DNA from: Seminavis robusta
Lineage: Eukaryota > Bacillariophyta > Bacillariophyceae > Naviculales > Naviculaceae
Direction: 5' to 3'
Length of the DNA: 20,208 bases
Assembly: GCA_903772945.1 (NCBI GenBank)
Contig: CAICTM010001965.1
Location: forward strand, 1 to 20,208
Shown here: positions 1 through 8,360 of the stretch, one piece after another
Numbering within the stretch: the stretch's first letter is position 1
Layout: each line of letters begins with the position of its first letter
Notes under the pieces: model-generated
Databases searched by the model: none
Seen by the model: only the letters and a program-made list of their open reading frames with translations
What the model was told of the DNA's origin: nothing
Position numbers and translations under genes: made by a program

Positions 1-27
1 GAAAAGAGAGAGATCAAGCCGTTTTTT

Positions 28-172
28 GCGTGAAACCAGTCTTCAAACTTGCACGTCCTCAGGTCTGCGTGAAACTAAGTACTAGTTTCACGTCGCGTGA
101 AACTGCGGAACTGCTAAACACTGCGTGAAACAATCAACCTCGGAAAAACCTAGTTTCACCCATGCGTGAAAC
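28..172. repeat. Cluster of GCGTGAAAC motifs in direct and inverted orientation
   Basis: Five exact copies of GCGTGAAAC lie on the plus strand, starting at 28, 67, 95, 123 and 164. Two inverted copies of GTTTCAC(G) lie at 85-92 and 153-159. Several extend to GCGTGAAACTA / TAGTTTCACG, so neighbouring copies can pair as small hairpins. Spacing between direct copies is 28-41 bp. The cluster stops abruptly at about 172 and may continue to the left of the window. It could be the subterminal repeat zone of a transposon whose body lies outside, or a protein-binding array. No gene is visible in it. Confidence 0.7.
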
Positions 173-1099
173 TAACGGCTAATCAGTCCCATTTCCGCAC
201 CCTACAGGGCTCCCACCGCAGGCTGCCATGCTGCGTAGCTAGCTACAGGGTGTGCAGTATTTGGCTATCAAAGGTCATACCGGAGTCGGCCGATAACAAG
301 CTGAGTGAACGCTGCCCTAAGTTTTCGAGTATGGAGAACAAGATGCAAGTGTTCTTTTTACACCATTCTTTAGTTAAAAGCATTAACAAACGTCGTAAGA
401 AGGACTGTTTTGGCGAGGAGTACACAGTTATTTAGGGGTTCAAGTTGTGTCACATAAGTAAATGTACTATATTTTACTATAGTTGAAAGCTACCATTTCA
501 AAAGGCCATAAATCTTCACCCAGACTGAATATCAAAAATCGGAGAACGTGCTGAGGTAGATTATTTAAAGACGATTCTCCCAATATAGGGGTTGGGGGGT
601 CTACGTTTAAGTCCTGATATCGTTTTTACTCTGACAAAGTCATTTGAATCTAATTCTTGTACACCCTGTAGCATGAGCGTACAGTAACTATTCCGCTATT
701 CCGTTATTCCGATTACAAACATGCACGTGCAAGCCTTAACGCGTTAAGATACTTGTACCGTCCGCAACTCTGTACTATTAATATCATACAGTACTACTAG
801 TACTCCAGTATCTATTAACCAAAAGCTACTCAGTACAAATTCGATTACGAACAGACATTTTTACAGCTGTACTGTACCAGCTACTTTACCATAATAATAG
901 GTATGGTTCTACTCGAGTACTGAGTACCGGTACCAGTATTAATAGTACCGACCTAAGGCAATAGCCTCTTTCGATACCGGTTTGCGTTAACCATGGTCAT
1001 TGGCGATTCAAGCTCGGCGGCTCAGACTACTATGAGTGACAGTCATTTCACACTTTGAATTTGAGATACTGTAAATAATTATTTTAACTGTGTGCGAAC
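173..1099. other. Gene-poor intergenic stretch
   Basis: I see no convincing coding region. The open frames at 166-435 and 243-425 are short, overlap on opposite strands and resemble nothing recognisable. From about 700 the sequence becomes AT-rich and dense in short palindromes built from GTAC, ACTAGT and TACCGGTA (for example TACTACTAGTACTCCAG near 791 and GAGTACCGGTACCAG near 922). These recur in other intergenic parts of the window. Confidence 0.6.
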
Positions 1100-1407
1100 T
1101 TACTACGGATTCGGGTTGAACTGTCCTTTCCCATGCTCGGCATCGGAAGCGGATTTCCCAACCTCGGAAGGAGATTTTCCTTCCCGGTACATAGGATGTG
1201 TACGTTTCTACGTCATACGATTTTACGTGAGGATTAATCGGTGCGCCAGTCCATCCTTGAGATTGTCTCAAGAAACGGTCCGAGTAGCACTGTCCCTTAA
1301 GTAAATCTCAAGGAAAATTCCCTTCAGAGGGTTGGAAATCTGCTTCCCTGGGTGGGAAATCAGCTTCAAACCAAGGGAAAGGACAGTTCAATCCGAATCC
1401 GTAGTAA
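1100..1407. mobile_element. Foldback / MITE-like element, about 308 bp
   Basis: The 33 bases at 1100-1132 (beginning TTACTACGGATTCGG, ending CTTTCCC) are the reverse complement of 1375-1407 with one mismatch (GGGTTG against GGATTG). Inside each arm are degenerate copies of GGATTTCCCANCC and GGAAGGAGATTTTCC-like words, again in opposite orientations, so the arms are longer and decayed inward. No transposase is encoded. I did not find a clear target-site duplication: the left flank ends GTGTGCGAAC and the right flank begins TACACTAAAG. The arrangement fits a non-autonomous terminal-inverted-repeat element or a simple foldback repeat; I cannot name the superfamily. Confidence 0.6.
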
Positions 1408-1913
1408 TACACTAAAGTAGTTTGCAAATGACAGTTAAATATGAGGGCTGCACAGTGACATACAAAGGCAAGTGTGTTGAGACATTTTCCAATCACAATG
1501 CCTCTGTAGACATGTAGACATGCATTTTAACCTCTACGCAATGAGGCATAGTCCCGATTTCTAATTCGTAAATATCTTATGAAATGAGTGAAGCTTTTAA
1601 GCTAAAAAGCAAGAAGCCACGGAGAATGTCTCTTTTACTGGTATAAACCAAACACTATAATAATGATAGTACCGGTACCATTAGTCTACTCAAACAGCTG
1701 TTATATCACGGCTCAGAATCTTCGGTACCTGCCTCTCTGATTGAGGGCAGTACAGTGTACACTAGCTGTACACTGTACCGTAGTCCATCAAGACGCCAAG
1801 ACCCTTTGCTCCGTACCGAAGGTTCCAGCTAAACAGAATGGCATGAGCTCCCACAATCAATTCATTTTCGAGAGAAACTAACTAGCTAACAAACAAACTC
1901 AAGCAACAACAAA
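1408..1913. other. Intergenic region and 5' flank of the membrane-protein gene
   Basis: No gene is seen. Palindromic microrepeats of the TACCGGTAC and TGTACACTAGCTGTACA kind occur at about 1667-1680 and 1752-1772. The last 50 bases before the ATG at 1914 are A/C-rich (AACAAACTCAAGCAACAAC), which looks like a eukaryotic 5' untranslated leader. Confidence 0.55.
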
Positions 1914-2522
1914 ATGAGCCTCCAATCGCAAGATCATCTACGGCTCCCTGTGTTTTGCCATGGCAAGCGATCCATCCATACCGGCACACAGTGTAATAGA
2001 GAGCCCTCAAGCGGCAAGACCTGCCACACATCTATCGTAGAAGAACTTGCCGTGGGTATCCTTTCGGGCCTTGCCGGTGGCCTGCTCTCTTGGGCGGCCA
2101 ATCTCTTGTTTCCCGACAGTCTGAGCACTCTGGGAGGGATTCTGTATTGCCTCTTGTTTACGTGCCTCCTATTGGAGATCTGGGAAACCTGGGTCCTCTT
2201 TACCGCCTTGTGCCGCAACAGCAAAAAGCGCAAGAAGCAGCGCCAGATTGCTCACAACCAATTTCTGGAATGGGCCCAAGAGCGCAAACGATTGGTCCGT
2301 CAACTCTTTGGCAATGGAGTCATTATGGGACAAATTGTCATGAAAGCGTCGGCATCCTTGGCCGTATTGCAGACCAGTGATGACGCGGATACCGTTTGGC
2401 TGCTACTACTACAACTCCTGGCCGCGTATGTCGCCGCATGGATTGGATGGGCCGTGGTATGTCAGTTCCTCAACAACCTGGCTCCTCCCAAGGAACGCAC
2501 TTTGAAGCGTCAAATAGTATAG
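1914..2522 (+). CDS. Hypothetical multi-pass membrane protein, 202 aa
   Basis: I do not recognise this protein. The frame opens with an ATG in a favourable A-rich context (ACAAAATGAG) and ends in TAG. About 36 polar residues come first. Hydrophobic segments follow at about residues 43-65 (LAVGILSGLAGGLLSWAANL) and 72-98 (GGILYCLLFTCLLLEIWETW). A basic stretch around 100-112 (SKKRKKQRQ) and an amphipathic, arginine/lysine-rich region to about 135 lie next. A long hydrophobic stretch covers about 137-188, its strongest part being WLLLLQLLAAYVAAWIGWAV. Three or four membrane spans are therefore likely, with a short basic tail. Long antisense frames overlap it but have no domain-like features. 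It could be a lineage-specific diatom membrane protein; the compartment cannot be told. Confidence 0.6.
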   Translation: MSLQSQDHLRLPVFCHGKRSIHTGTQCNREPSSGKTCHTSIVEELAVGILSGLAGGLLSWAANLLFPDSLSTLGGILYCLLFTCLLLEIWETWVLFTALCRNSKKRKKQRQIAHNQFLEWAQERKRLVRQLFGNGVIMGQIVMKASASLAVLQTSDDADTVWLLLLQLLAAYVAAWIGWAVVCQFLNNLAPPKERTLKRQIV

Positions 2523-3139
2523 CAACAACGAGAACAGCAACAACATCAACCAACTCGACGCGTTGTGGCCAGCAACGGTTTGCGCAGCATCCAACGGGGA
2601 TCCCCCCCTCGACGATCTCGCAGTTTTGACAATACATGTACCAATGTGTCTTCTGGTCTTCCATGAGTCTCCACATCATCCACTGATCTTCCTCCGGGAC
2701 CAACCAACCATCAAATGGCGACAGTCAAGCCCTATTGCAAGGGCTCCATCAGCGCCCGTGGAAACGATGGTACTTCTTCCAGTTCCTTCCTCCAACGACC
2801 CAGCCACGAGGCAGCTTCCTGGTTCCAAAGGCAGCCCTTGCCAGTCTCCACCAAGGCTGTTTTCCCAGGCATCATTCATCCCTCCACCAGCAATCCTTCC
2901 TGCCTTCCGAATGAAGTTGGCAAGACAGAGAGCAAACCTCGCGACACCTCCCAAGCGCTTGCTGAATGGTCACAGCCAATCGCTGACTGCCTGCCACTGG
3001 GCCCCCGAGCCAAAGTAGCGATTGCTCCTTGTTCAAACAGTGCCATGAGAAAAATATCCATGTAGCCACTCGCATTCTCAATGATAGATGCCGTAACTAA
3101 TGTTATAAACCAGCGATGCAATTAGGAAGTAATCTATTG
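2523..3139. other. No recognisable gene; several overlapping open frames
   Basis: Frames are open on both strands. One plus-strand frame begins with ATG at 2715 and runs 116 codons to 3065. It is rich in Ser, Pro and Ala and has no motif I recognise. A longer plus frame from 2563 begins with TTG, not a credible start here. The stretch lies just upstream of the Ulp1 relic and may be decayed sequence of the same origin, but nothing in it proves that. Confidence 0.4.
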
Positions 3140-3860
3140 TCTTGTGTTGTACGGTAGTTAGAACGCGTCTGGGAGGCGTGGGCTTCACTTGAACTTGCCG
3201 CTGCCCCCCACAGTATCAGTCCGCGGGCCATGCATTCACTCCGACACGGTGTGTGGCTTTCAGACGAAGCTATCCATGGATTCCTTCGACTCCTCATTGC
3301 GCGGGACACTTTCCAAGCCTCCCCCATTAACACCCAACGACCCAGCTTCACCTTCCAATCCTTTTTCATGACAAAACCTGCTGAACGTGGGAGCCATCGA
3401 TCCAGCCCTTTGGGGCAGCTACAACTACTCCAATATTCAAAACTGGTCCCAACGAGTTCCAGGTCAAGACATCTTTGCACTTGACAAACTCTTCCTCCCA
3501 GCCAGTGTCAACCGGAGCCACTGGATTGCGATTGTAGCCTTCATGCGAGAACAACAAATTCAAGCATTCGATTCTGCAGGAGCCACCAACACCCAGTTTC
3601 TCACAGCCACCCTTTGATATCTCTCCGATGAACACCAACGAGTGCACCATCGCCCCCTCCCTGTTCGAGACCGGTCCCTTTGTGAATCCACCCCTGCAAC
3701 TCCCACGCAACTCAACGGCAACGACTTCGGCGTCTTCACCTGTGCTTTCATTGACACCCTCCTGCGGAAGGACACTCCAACATTTTCTCAAGAGGACATG
3801 ACCCAGTACCACCAACGGATAAGTCTGTCCCTTCTTGAAGGACAACTGCCCATTAGGTAG
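3140..3860 (+). pseudogene. Decayed Ulp1-type (C48) SUMO/ubiquitin-like protease relic
   Basis: Ulp1-family cysteine proteases cleave SUMO-like modifiers with a His-Asp-Cys triad. Here the frame containing VWLSDEAIHGFLRLLIARD (about 3245-3300) carries the family's opening signature and continues to FFMTK near 3376. Sense then moves one base into the next frame: LLNVGAIDP, then DIFALDK, then SHWIAIVAF (3519-3545), holding the catalytic His, and QAFDSAG, holding the Asp. The final QLNGNDFGVFTC block (about 3708-3743) should hold the nucleophile. Lesions: a +1 shift in the AAAACC run (about 3369-3377); an in-frame TGA at 3615-3617 just before YLSDEH; and Phe (TTC, 3726-3728) where the family has Cys. 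The frame ends at about 3860. This protease domain is often carried by plant and protist DNA transposons, so a transposon passenger is plausible, though no element ends were found. The left boundary is approximate. Confidence 0.8.
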
Positions 3861-4281
3861 CTTCCCTGAGCCCCATTTCATTTGCCCGTCTCAACTCACA
3901 CCTGTCTTTGTTTTTCATCCTTGGCTCCCAGCACCGACTGGGAGGGCACTACAAGCTTCTCTGTCAACTAAGGAGAGGAGCTATAGAGCAGTGTAGTAGT
4001 AACTTATTCTAACCTAGCAATTCCTAGGTGCTGGGTGGCTAAGGGGGGTTGCAGCTACAGCATCCCGCGTTCCCTGACCCTCACAGCACCCGTGGAGATT
4101 AACAAAAAAACAAAAAACAACCAAAGCACAACTTCTTGGCACACCAGAGAAATCCAAACCAAAAGCTACGGTGGACAGCACAGCATGGTCTAATTTTGCG
4201 TGGATTGAAATCTAGCACTATCCCCGAGCCACAAGAACAACCAACTCCAAAAACCAAAGCTCTCACTATGTAACTACGAAA
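3861..4281. other. Intergenic region, no gene seen
   Basis: About 420 bases lie between the Ulp1 relic and the 3' end of the minus-strand TFIIS-N gene. There is an imperfect inverted word pair around 3930-3955 and 4017-4035 (CTAGCAATTCCTAGGTGCTGG region) and an A/C-rich stretch at 4100-4125. No open frame with domain-like content was found. Confidence 0.5.
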
Positions 4282-5373
4282 TCACCTTCCCACACGTTTC
4301 TTGTGCTTGGCAAGGACCTCTTCCGTAATCTCCAACCCCCAATGCAGCAATGTCTGTCGAATGACGGGACTAATGGATACATCGTCCGCGGTTGTCTTGG
4401 CGGCCAAGATTTTGTTGCAGAGTTGCGAACGGAAGCGGCCCTTGGGTCCAGCACTCTTGGCCCAGCGCTGGATTTGCCGGGCATCATCCGAGCACCGCCG
4501 ACCTTGATAAAAGCGACAGTACCATTGGAACCAACCATACGGATCACAGTCGGCAATCCAGCCAGAGCTCTCCCACATGCCCAGCGACCCGCCGCACTTG
4601 ACACCGTACTTGTTGACCGAATTTCGGTAGGTCGAAGAGGTTAACATGGTGCGAATGTCCAAACCTTGAATCCATTTTGGATCCACCGATTCCTTCAAGA
4701 CCCCACTTGCCGTGTAGCTCACATTGGTCACGGCCGACGCAATGGGTCTATAGTAAGTCCCTCCAAAGGATCCAGCTCGCATGATTTCTTCCGGGGTCCG
4801 ATTGGGATGAAAGTCTTTCAGTAAGTTTTGAATTTTGTCATCAGCTCCACAGACAAATGTTAGTTCGCCCGTCTTTTTGTTTCGTTTGGGCAGTGGATAC
4901 CACTCCTCTTCAATGGTCACATGGTTGGGTGGAAGTACGGGTGGATTCTTGAATAAGTCCTTGCGCTGCTTGGTCAACCTGGTTTGGTATGCCTTTACCG
5001 TGGTTGGCAATCCCTTTTCGTTCACAGCATCTTCACTCTCCTCCTTTTGATGATGATTGTGTTGCTTTTGCTTGGCATCCTTGTCGACAGCCTGTTTCCA
5101 CTGATCCAAAAGCGACTCTCCCGTTTTAATGAGAGTCTCCAATTCCTTTGTGTTGGTGGAGGTCCTCTTGTGTCTCTTGAGAGTTCGGATGCACTTGGTC
5201 ATGGTATTCCCCAGGCGAGTCTTTTGGAGGACGGCAATGGACATGGTTCCTTGATGTTTCGTTAGTGCCTCCAGCAGATCGTTGCTTCTTTCAATGTCAG
5301 GCTCTTCGTTGTTGTCCACAATCTCCTTGCGAAGCTTTTGACCAAGCTCTTCCACTTTTGCTTCCCAGCCCAT
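4282..5373 (-). CDS. TFIIS N-terminal (LW) domain protein with an uncharacterised C-terminal WFQWYCRFYQGRR domain, 363 aa
   Basis: The intact frame opens with ATG at 5373 and ends in TGA at 4282. Residues about 30-96 (DLLEALTKHQGTMSIAVLQKT, TLKRHK, LIKTGESLLDQWK) fit the four-helix TFIIS N-terminal/Med26 fold, used for protein contacts in RNA polymerase II elongation factors and Mediator. A polar His/Gln/Lys-rich linker (about 97-118) follows. Residues about 185-350 form a second conserved-looking block: FHPNRTPEEIMRAGSFGGTYYRP, GLDIRTMLTSSTYR, DPYGWFQWYCRFYQGRR, SDDARQIQRW, GRFRSQL. I recall this combination (DPYGWFQWYCRFY, DDxRQIxRW) in proteins of fungi and algae without a known function. 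The zinc ribbon of true TFIIS is missing, so this is not a canonical elongation factor. A nuclear protein using the LW domain to contact transcription machinery is an inference. No intron is needed. Confidence 0.8.
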   Translation of the reverse strand: MGWEAKVEELGQKLRKEIVDNNEEPDIERSNDLLEALTKHQGTMSIAVLQKTRLGNTMTKCIRTLKRHKRTSTNTKELETLIKTGESLLDQWKQAVDKDAKQKQHNHHQKEESEDAVNEKGLPTTVKAYQTRLTKQRKDLFKNPPVLPPNHVTIEEEWYPLPKRNKKTGELTFVCGADDKIQNLLKDFHPNRTPEEIMRAGSFGGTYYRPIASAVTNVSYTASGVLKESVDPKWIQGLDIRTMLTSSTYRNSVNKYGVKCGGSLGMWESSGWIADCDPYGWFQWYCRFYQGRRCSDDARQIQRWAKSAGPKGRFRSQLCNKILAAKTTADDVSISPVIRQTLLHWGLEITEEVLAKHKKRVGR

Positions 5374-5710
5374 GGTTCTTGCTAGCTTGTCTTTGCTGAT
5401 AATTCTGGTGTTGCTACTGTTTTGTTGGAGAGATCGATTTACTTCGTTGCTTTGTTTTCATCAATGACAGTTGTTGCATTGTCAGAAATCGTCTTTTGCT
5501 GTTGGACCTCAACATGATCGATGATTCATTCTGGAGTGTCATTGTCTCTGACTCAGACTTGCTTCCGCTTTTTAGGCTATAGGGTTTTCTCGCTTTTTAG
5601 GGTGAGAGCTTTTACTAGTAACGTTTTTGTTTTGGACGTCACTCCCGCGCCGAGTTGCGGGAATACCTGGTAGTTGTTTCAGGTTTGCCAGATTCTTCAT
5701 GTTTTCTTTT
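5374..5710. other. 5' flank of the TFIIS-N gene
   Basis: T-rich on the plus strand, so A-rich as leader sequence for the minus-strand gene. No gene and no clear promoter element were recognised. Confidence 0.4.
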
Positions 5711-5899
5711 GGAAGAATGACTGAAAATAGAAAACAAATGACAAATCTGGAAGAATGACACAATCCGGAAGAATGACACAAGATAGAATGACACAATCTG
5801 GAAGGCTCTACGTAAAAACGCGAAGGAAATAGTACCATGTGGACAAATCTAGAAAAATGACAAAGCTGGAAGAATGACACAATATGGAAGCATGACTCA
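5711..5899. repeat. Degenerate tandem repeats of a GGAAGAATGACACAAT unit
   Basis: Variants of GGAAGAATGACACAATCT recur near 5711, 5749, 5767, 5784, 5848, 5868 and 5886, with spacings of roughly 18-20 bp in the best-kept parts. Between 5800 and 5840 the array is interrupted. On the minus strand it reads as TGTCATTCTTCC, producing a repetitive CHSSRF-like translation that is not a real protein. It is decayed minisatellite-like DNA. Confidence 0.65.
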
Positions 5900-6435
5900 A
5901 AGTATAAGATAACCCAAACTAGCAGTTTTACCCAAAGGATTGCAGGGAAAGCCCATTCCCGGCAACTCTGATGGCCCTCTCACACGAGACCACTCCTTTT
6001 CCCTTGTCCACCAGCAAACTGTGTGCTCTGTTGACTTTCAACTTCCTTTCCAAAGCATGTGTGCTCGAGCTAGTTAGCAGCCGGCATGCTAGATCAGCCA
6101 CGGCAGCACGGTAGCAAGCAAGGTAGCTAGATTTATTTGAAAACGAGCTAAAACGTAGCATGTTTTGATAACCACATATTATTCTTTATTCAAATCTATC
6201 AACCCTGACTACTAAACTGCAGAGCTCAGAAGGCTCACTGGTATCAACATTGCGTGCCACTCTATTGGTACAAAAGCAGCCGCCATCCAGTTTAAAAGAT
6301 GCAACAAATAAATGTGGAACATGCCCAAGGCAGACATAAAAAGGAAAGACAGCACAACCGGTGTCACTTCCAATGCTGCCGATACGGTGGAAAACAATTG
6401 CTTGTAGCTTCGAGAACGGCGGACGACATTACTTA
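5900..6435. other. Intergenic region, 3' flank of the PDZ gene
   Basis: No credible gene. The minus-strand frame at 6212-6889 is a shadow of the PDZ gene in its 5' half and unremarkable in the rest. Words such as GCTAGCTAG-like palindromes (6065-6130) recur. The AT-rich part at 6160-6200 may include the transcript end of the PDZ gene. Confidence 0.4.
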
Positions 6436-7017
6436 TTAGGCTGTAATGGTCACAACTCCAGACGCCTGCTTCACAAGGTTGGCAACTTCTTCGACTGACA
6501 TTCCACTGTGAACAAGAGTGTTGTTGATGCTCTTCACTTGCATGCCCTTTTTTAGCTGAGGGGCCTGTTGAGCGACCACACTTCCTGGGAGGACACGGCT
6601 GATGACGACTTTGTTGCTCTTGCAAGCACGTCCAAAGACCAGTCCAGACGGCATGTCCGGTGTGCTCTTGACAAAGCTTACAGTCGTCGCGTTCTTGGTG
6701 GGTGTGACAGCGGTGATGGTGACATCGCCCACAGCAGCCTTCAACAAGTTGGCTGCATCTTGACAGTTCATCTGGGGTGTCACCGGGGTTGTGTTGACGC
6801 TCACAACCTGCATTCCTGGCTTGAGCGACGTGTTGGCTCGAAAGGCCAAGCTGTCGGGGTGGATTTTGGTAATGACAATCTTCCCGCATCGTTGCTGCCC
6901 AAGCGTAACACCAGTCATCTCGTCCTGGGTCTCCTTGACGAATCCGCCAGTGTAGAGCCGAGGCTGGCCGACGCCAGGAGCAATCACAGTTGGAGAGTTG
7001 TTGTCAACCTTGCACAT
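6436..7017 (-). CDS. Tandem PDZ-domain protein, 193 aa
   Basis: The start is the ATG at 7017 (MCKVDNN); the open frame extends a few codons further but only to a TTG. The stop is TAA at 6436. Two PDZ-like repeats are visible. The first is at about residues 23-104, with GKIVITKIHPDSLAFRANT, LKPGMQVVSVNTTPV and DVTITAV. The second is at about 112-193, with NKVVISRVLPGSVVAQQAP, LKKGMQVKSINNTLV and GVVTITA. Each shows the core beta-strand, the Gly-Met-Gln-Val turn and the last-strand VTITA. The usual GLGF carboxylate-binding loop is poorly kept (GVTLGQ in the first, GLVFGR in the second). PDZ domains bind C-terminal peptides and act as scaffolds. There is no signal peptide, membrane span or enzyme domain, so a soluble adaptor is likely. 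The protein ends exactly at the last PDZ strand. A 5' exon further upstream cannot be excluded. Confidence 0.75.
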   Translation of the reverse strand: MCKVDNNSPTVIAPGVGQPRLYTGGFVKETQDEMTGVTLGQQRCGKIVITKIHPDSLAFRANTSLKPGMQVVSVNTTPVTPQMNCQDAANLLKAAVGDVTITAVTPTKNATTVSFVKSTPDMPSGLVFGRACKSNKVVISRVLPGSVVAQQAPQLKKGMQVKSINNTLVHSGMSVEEVANLVKQASGVVTITA

Positions 7018-8360
7018 CTTGTCTTGGGGTCGGATGCTTTCCAATGAATTTGCTCTCTGACGAACTCAAAATTGTGAGAACAGTCTGTGGCCCACTTCCA
7101 AGTTGGGAAAAGATACTGATTTCGTTGTCACGGTGGATCTTGCAATCTTGGATACAAATGATGGCGATGGTGCCAGTCTATTTGACGATCCCACGAGGGA
7201 TCTTGGAACCGGACTCCTGGGCCGGCGGCCGGCGTTTCGAGGCGTTAGCTCCAGCTTCAGCGTTTTGTGAGTGGCGATTTCGAGGGTCACGTCCAACTTT
7301 TTTCGAGAAGTTGAGTCTCAATGTTTGCCTCTTGCTCCGTTGAAAGAAGACCAACCACGCGCTGCCAATAACAACAGCATTAGAAATCTTGGGCTTCGCT
7401 CATGTATGTAAAATCAATAGGGCGATACATAGTTAAAATAAATATCATGTACCACTCCGCCCGTTTGTTAGGAGTTGGCTGATGGCTCTTCCCCACAATA
7501 ACCCACACTTTACGACGGACCCAGGTCACTTCAAGCGAAGGGGCACTGGCATCTTGGTGCTTCTTGTCATCTCGAGCAAGCCCAAAACCCTAACAGCCGT
7601 CCAGAGCATCCACCAAGACGGCCTTGCTCCGACAGCTCTCCGACGAGCTAGTACCGTAGTAGCTAGCTAGATGCGGTGACGTAGAACCAATCCCTCGATG
7701 GGATTGCTCTTTCACAACTGGAACTTGAAACGAAGCCTGAACAAACCGAGGCCATGGCGGAGGGAAGGGCGAAGGCAGCCCAGCGCTGGATTTGGGGTGG
7801 CTTTGGGGAGGCTACATCGTACCACAACATGCTGGTAGGCTTCGCCAAACTCAGTCACTCACTTTTGAACAGCAAACTCAGTCACAGTTGGAGTCCCACT
7901 GTCGCACGTCTCGACTTGTCTCGCCTCGAGGCACGAAAGCTCAAAACGGAGAAAAAGAAAAGACAAATCAGACAAATCAGAAGTCTAGTAAATAGGAAAG
8001 CAAAGAAGCACCGGAGGGAAATGATCACTCGTCGCGTGGTGGAACAGCCAAATTCTCCGCAATGCAGCGCTTTAAAATCTCTTGGAAGTTAGCGACGCCG
8101 TTCCATTTCAAACCCAAGTGTTTTGACGACAAAGGCAAAAGCTGGTGTGCCCCATACTTTGTTGTTGAAATCAAGGGTGGAGCATGCTGGGGCAAGACAC
8201 TCAACCATTTCAACACTCTGGCTATGCACCCCAAACTTGATGAAGGTTCCAATCTCACGTTCAATCAGCTTTCAGACATCAGAGCAGATTGGAACCTTTG
8301 CTGGATCCTCGAAAGGGACGTGTTCTTACGGTAATCTATTAGACGGACACGCCGAAGCAA
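7018..8360. other. Intergenic region with coding-like fragments but no firm gene
   Basis: No complete gene is supported. On the minus strand between about 7340 and 7030 one frame looks coding over two stretches. The first contains KRRPPAQESGSKIPRG. The second contains IAIICIQDCKIHRDNEISIF. They are separated by an in-frame TAG near 7180. It could be a decayed gene or an unrecognised upstream exon. At 8025-8340 there is a 90-codon plus-strand frame (ATG at 8062) and an antisense frame of similar length; neither is recognised. CTAGCTAGCTAG-like palindromes occur near 7660. Confidence 0.4.

Noticed and set aside
1092..1496. A pair of similar short proteins (YYGFGLNCPFP) on opposite strands
   Set aside because: Their likeness comes from the inverted arms of the foldback element, not from related genes.
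6212..6889. A 225-residue His/Cys-rich protein on the minus strand
   Set aside because: It overlaps the PDZ gene in another frame and its His/Cys/Gln richness is the usual look of a shifted reading.
7018..7044. A longer PDZ protein starting at 7044
   Set aside because: The codon there is TTG, which is not a normal start in a eukaryotic nuclear gene; the first ATG is at 7017.
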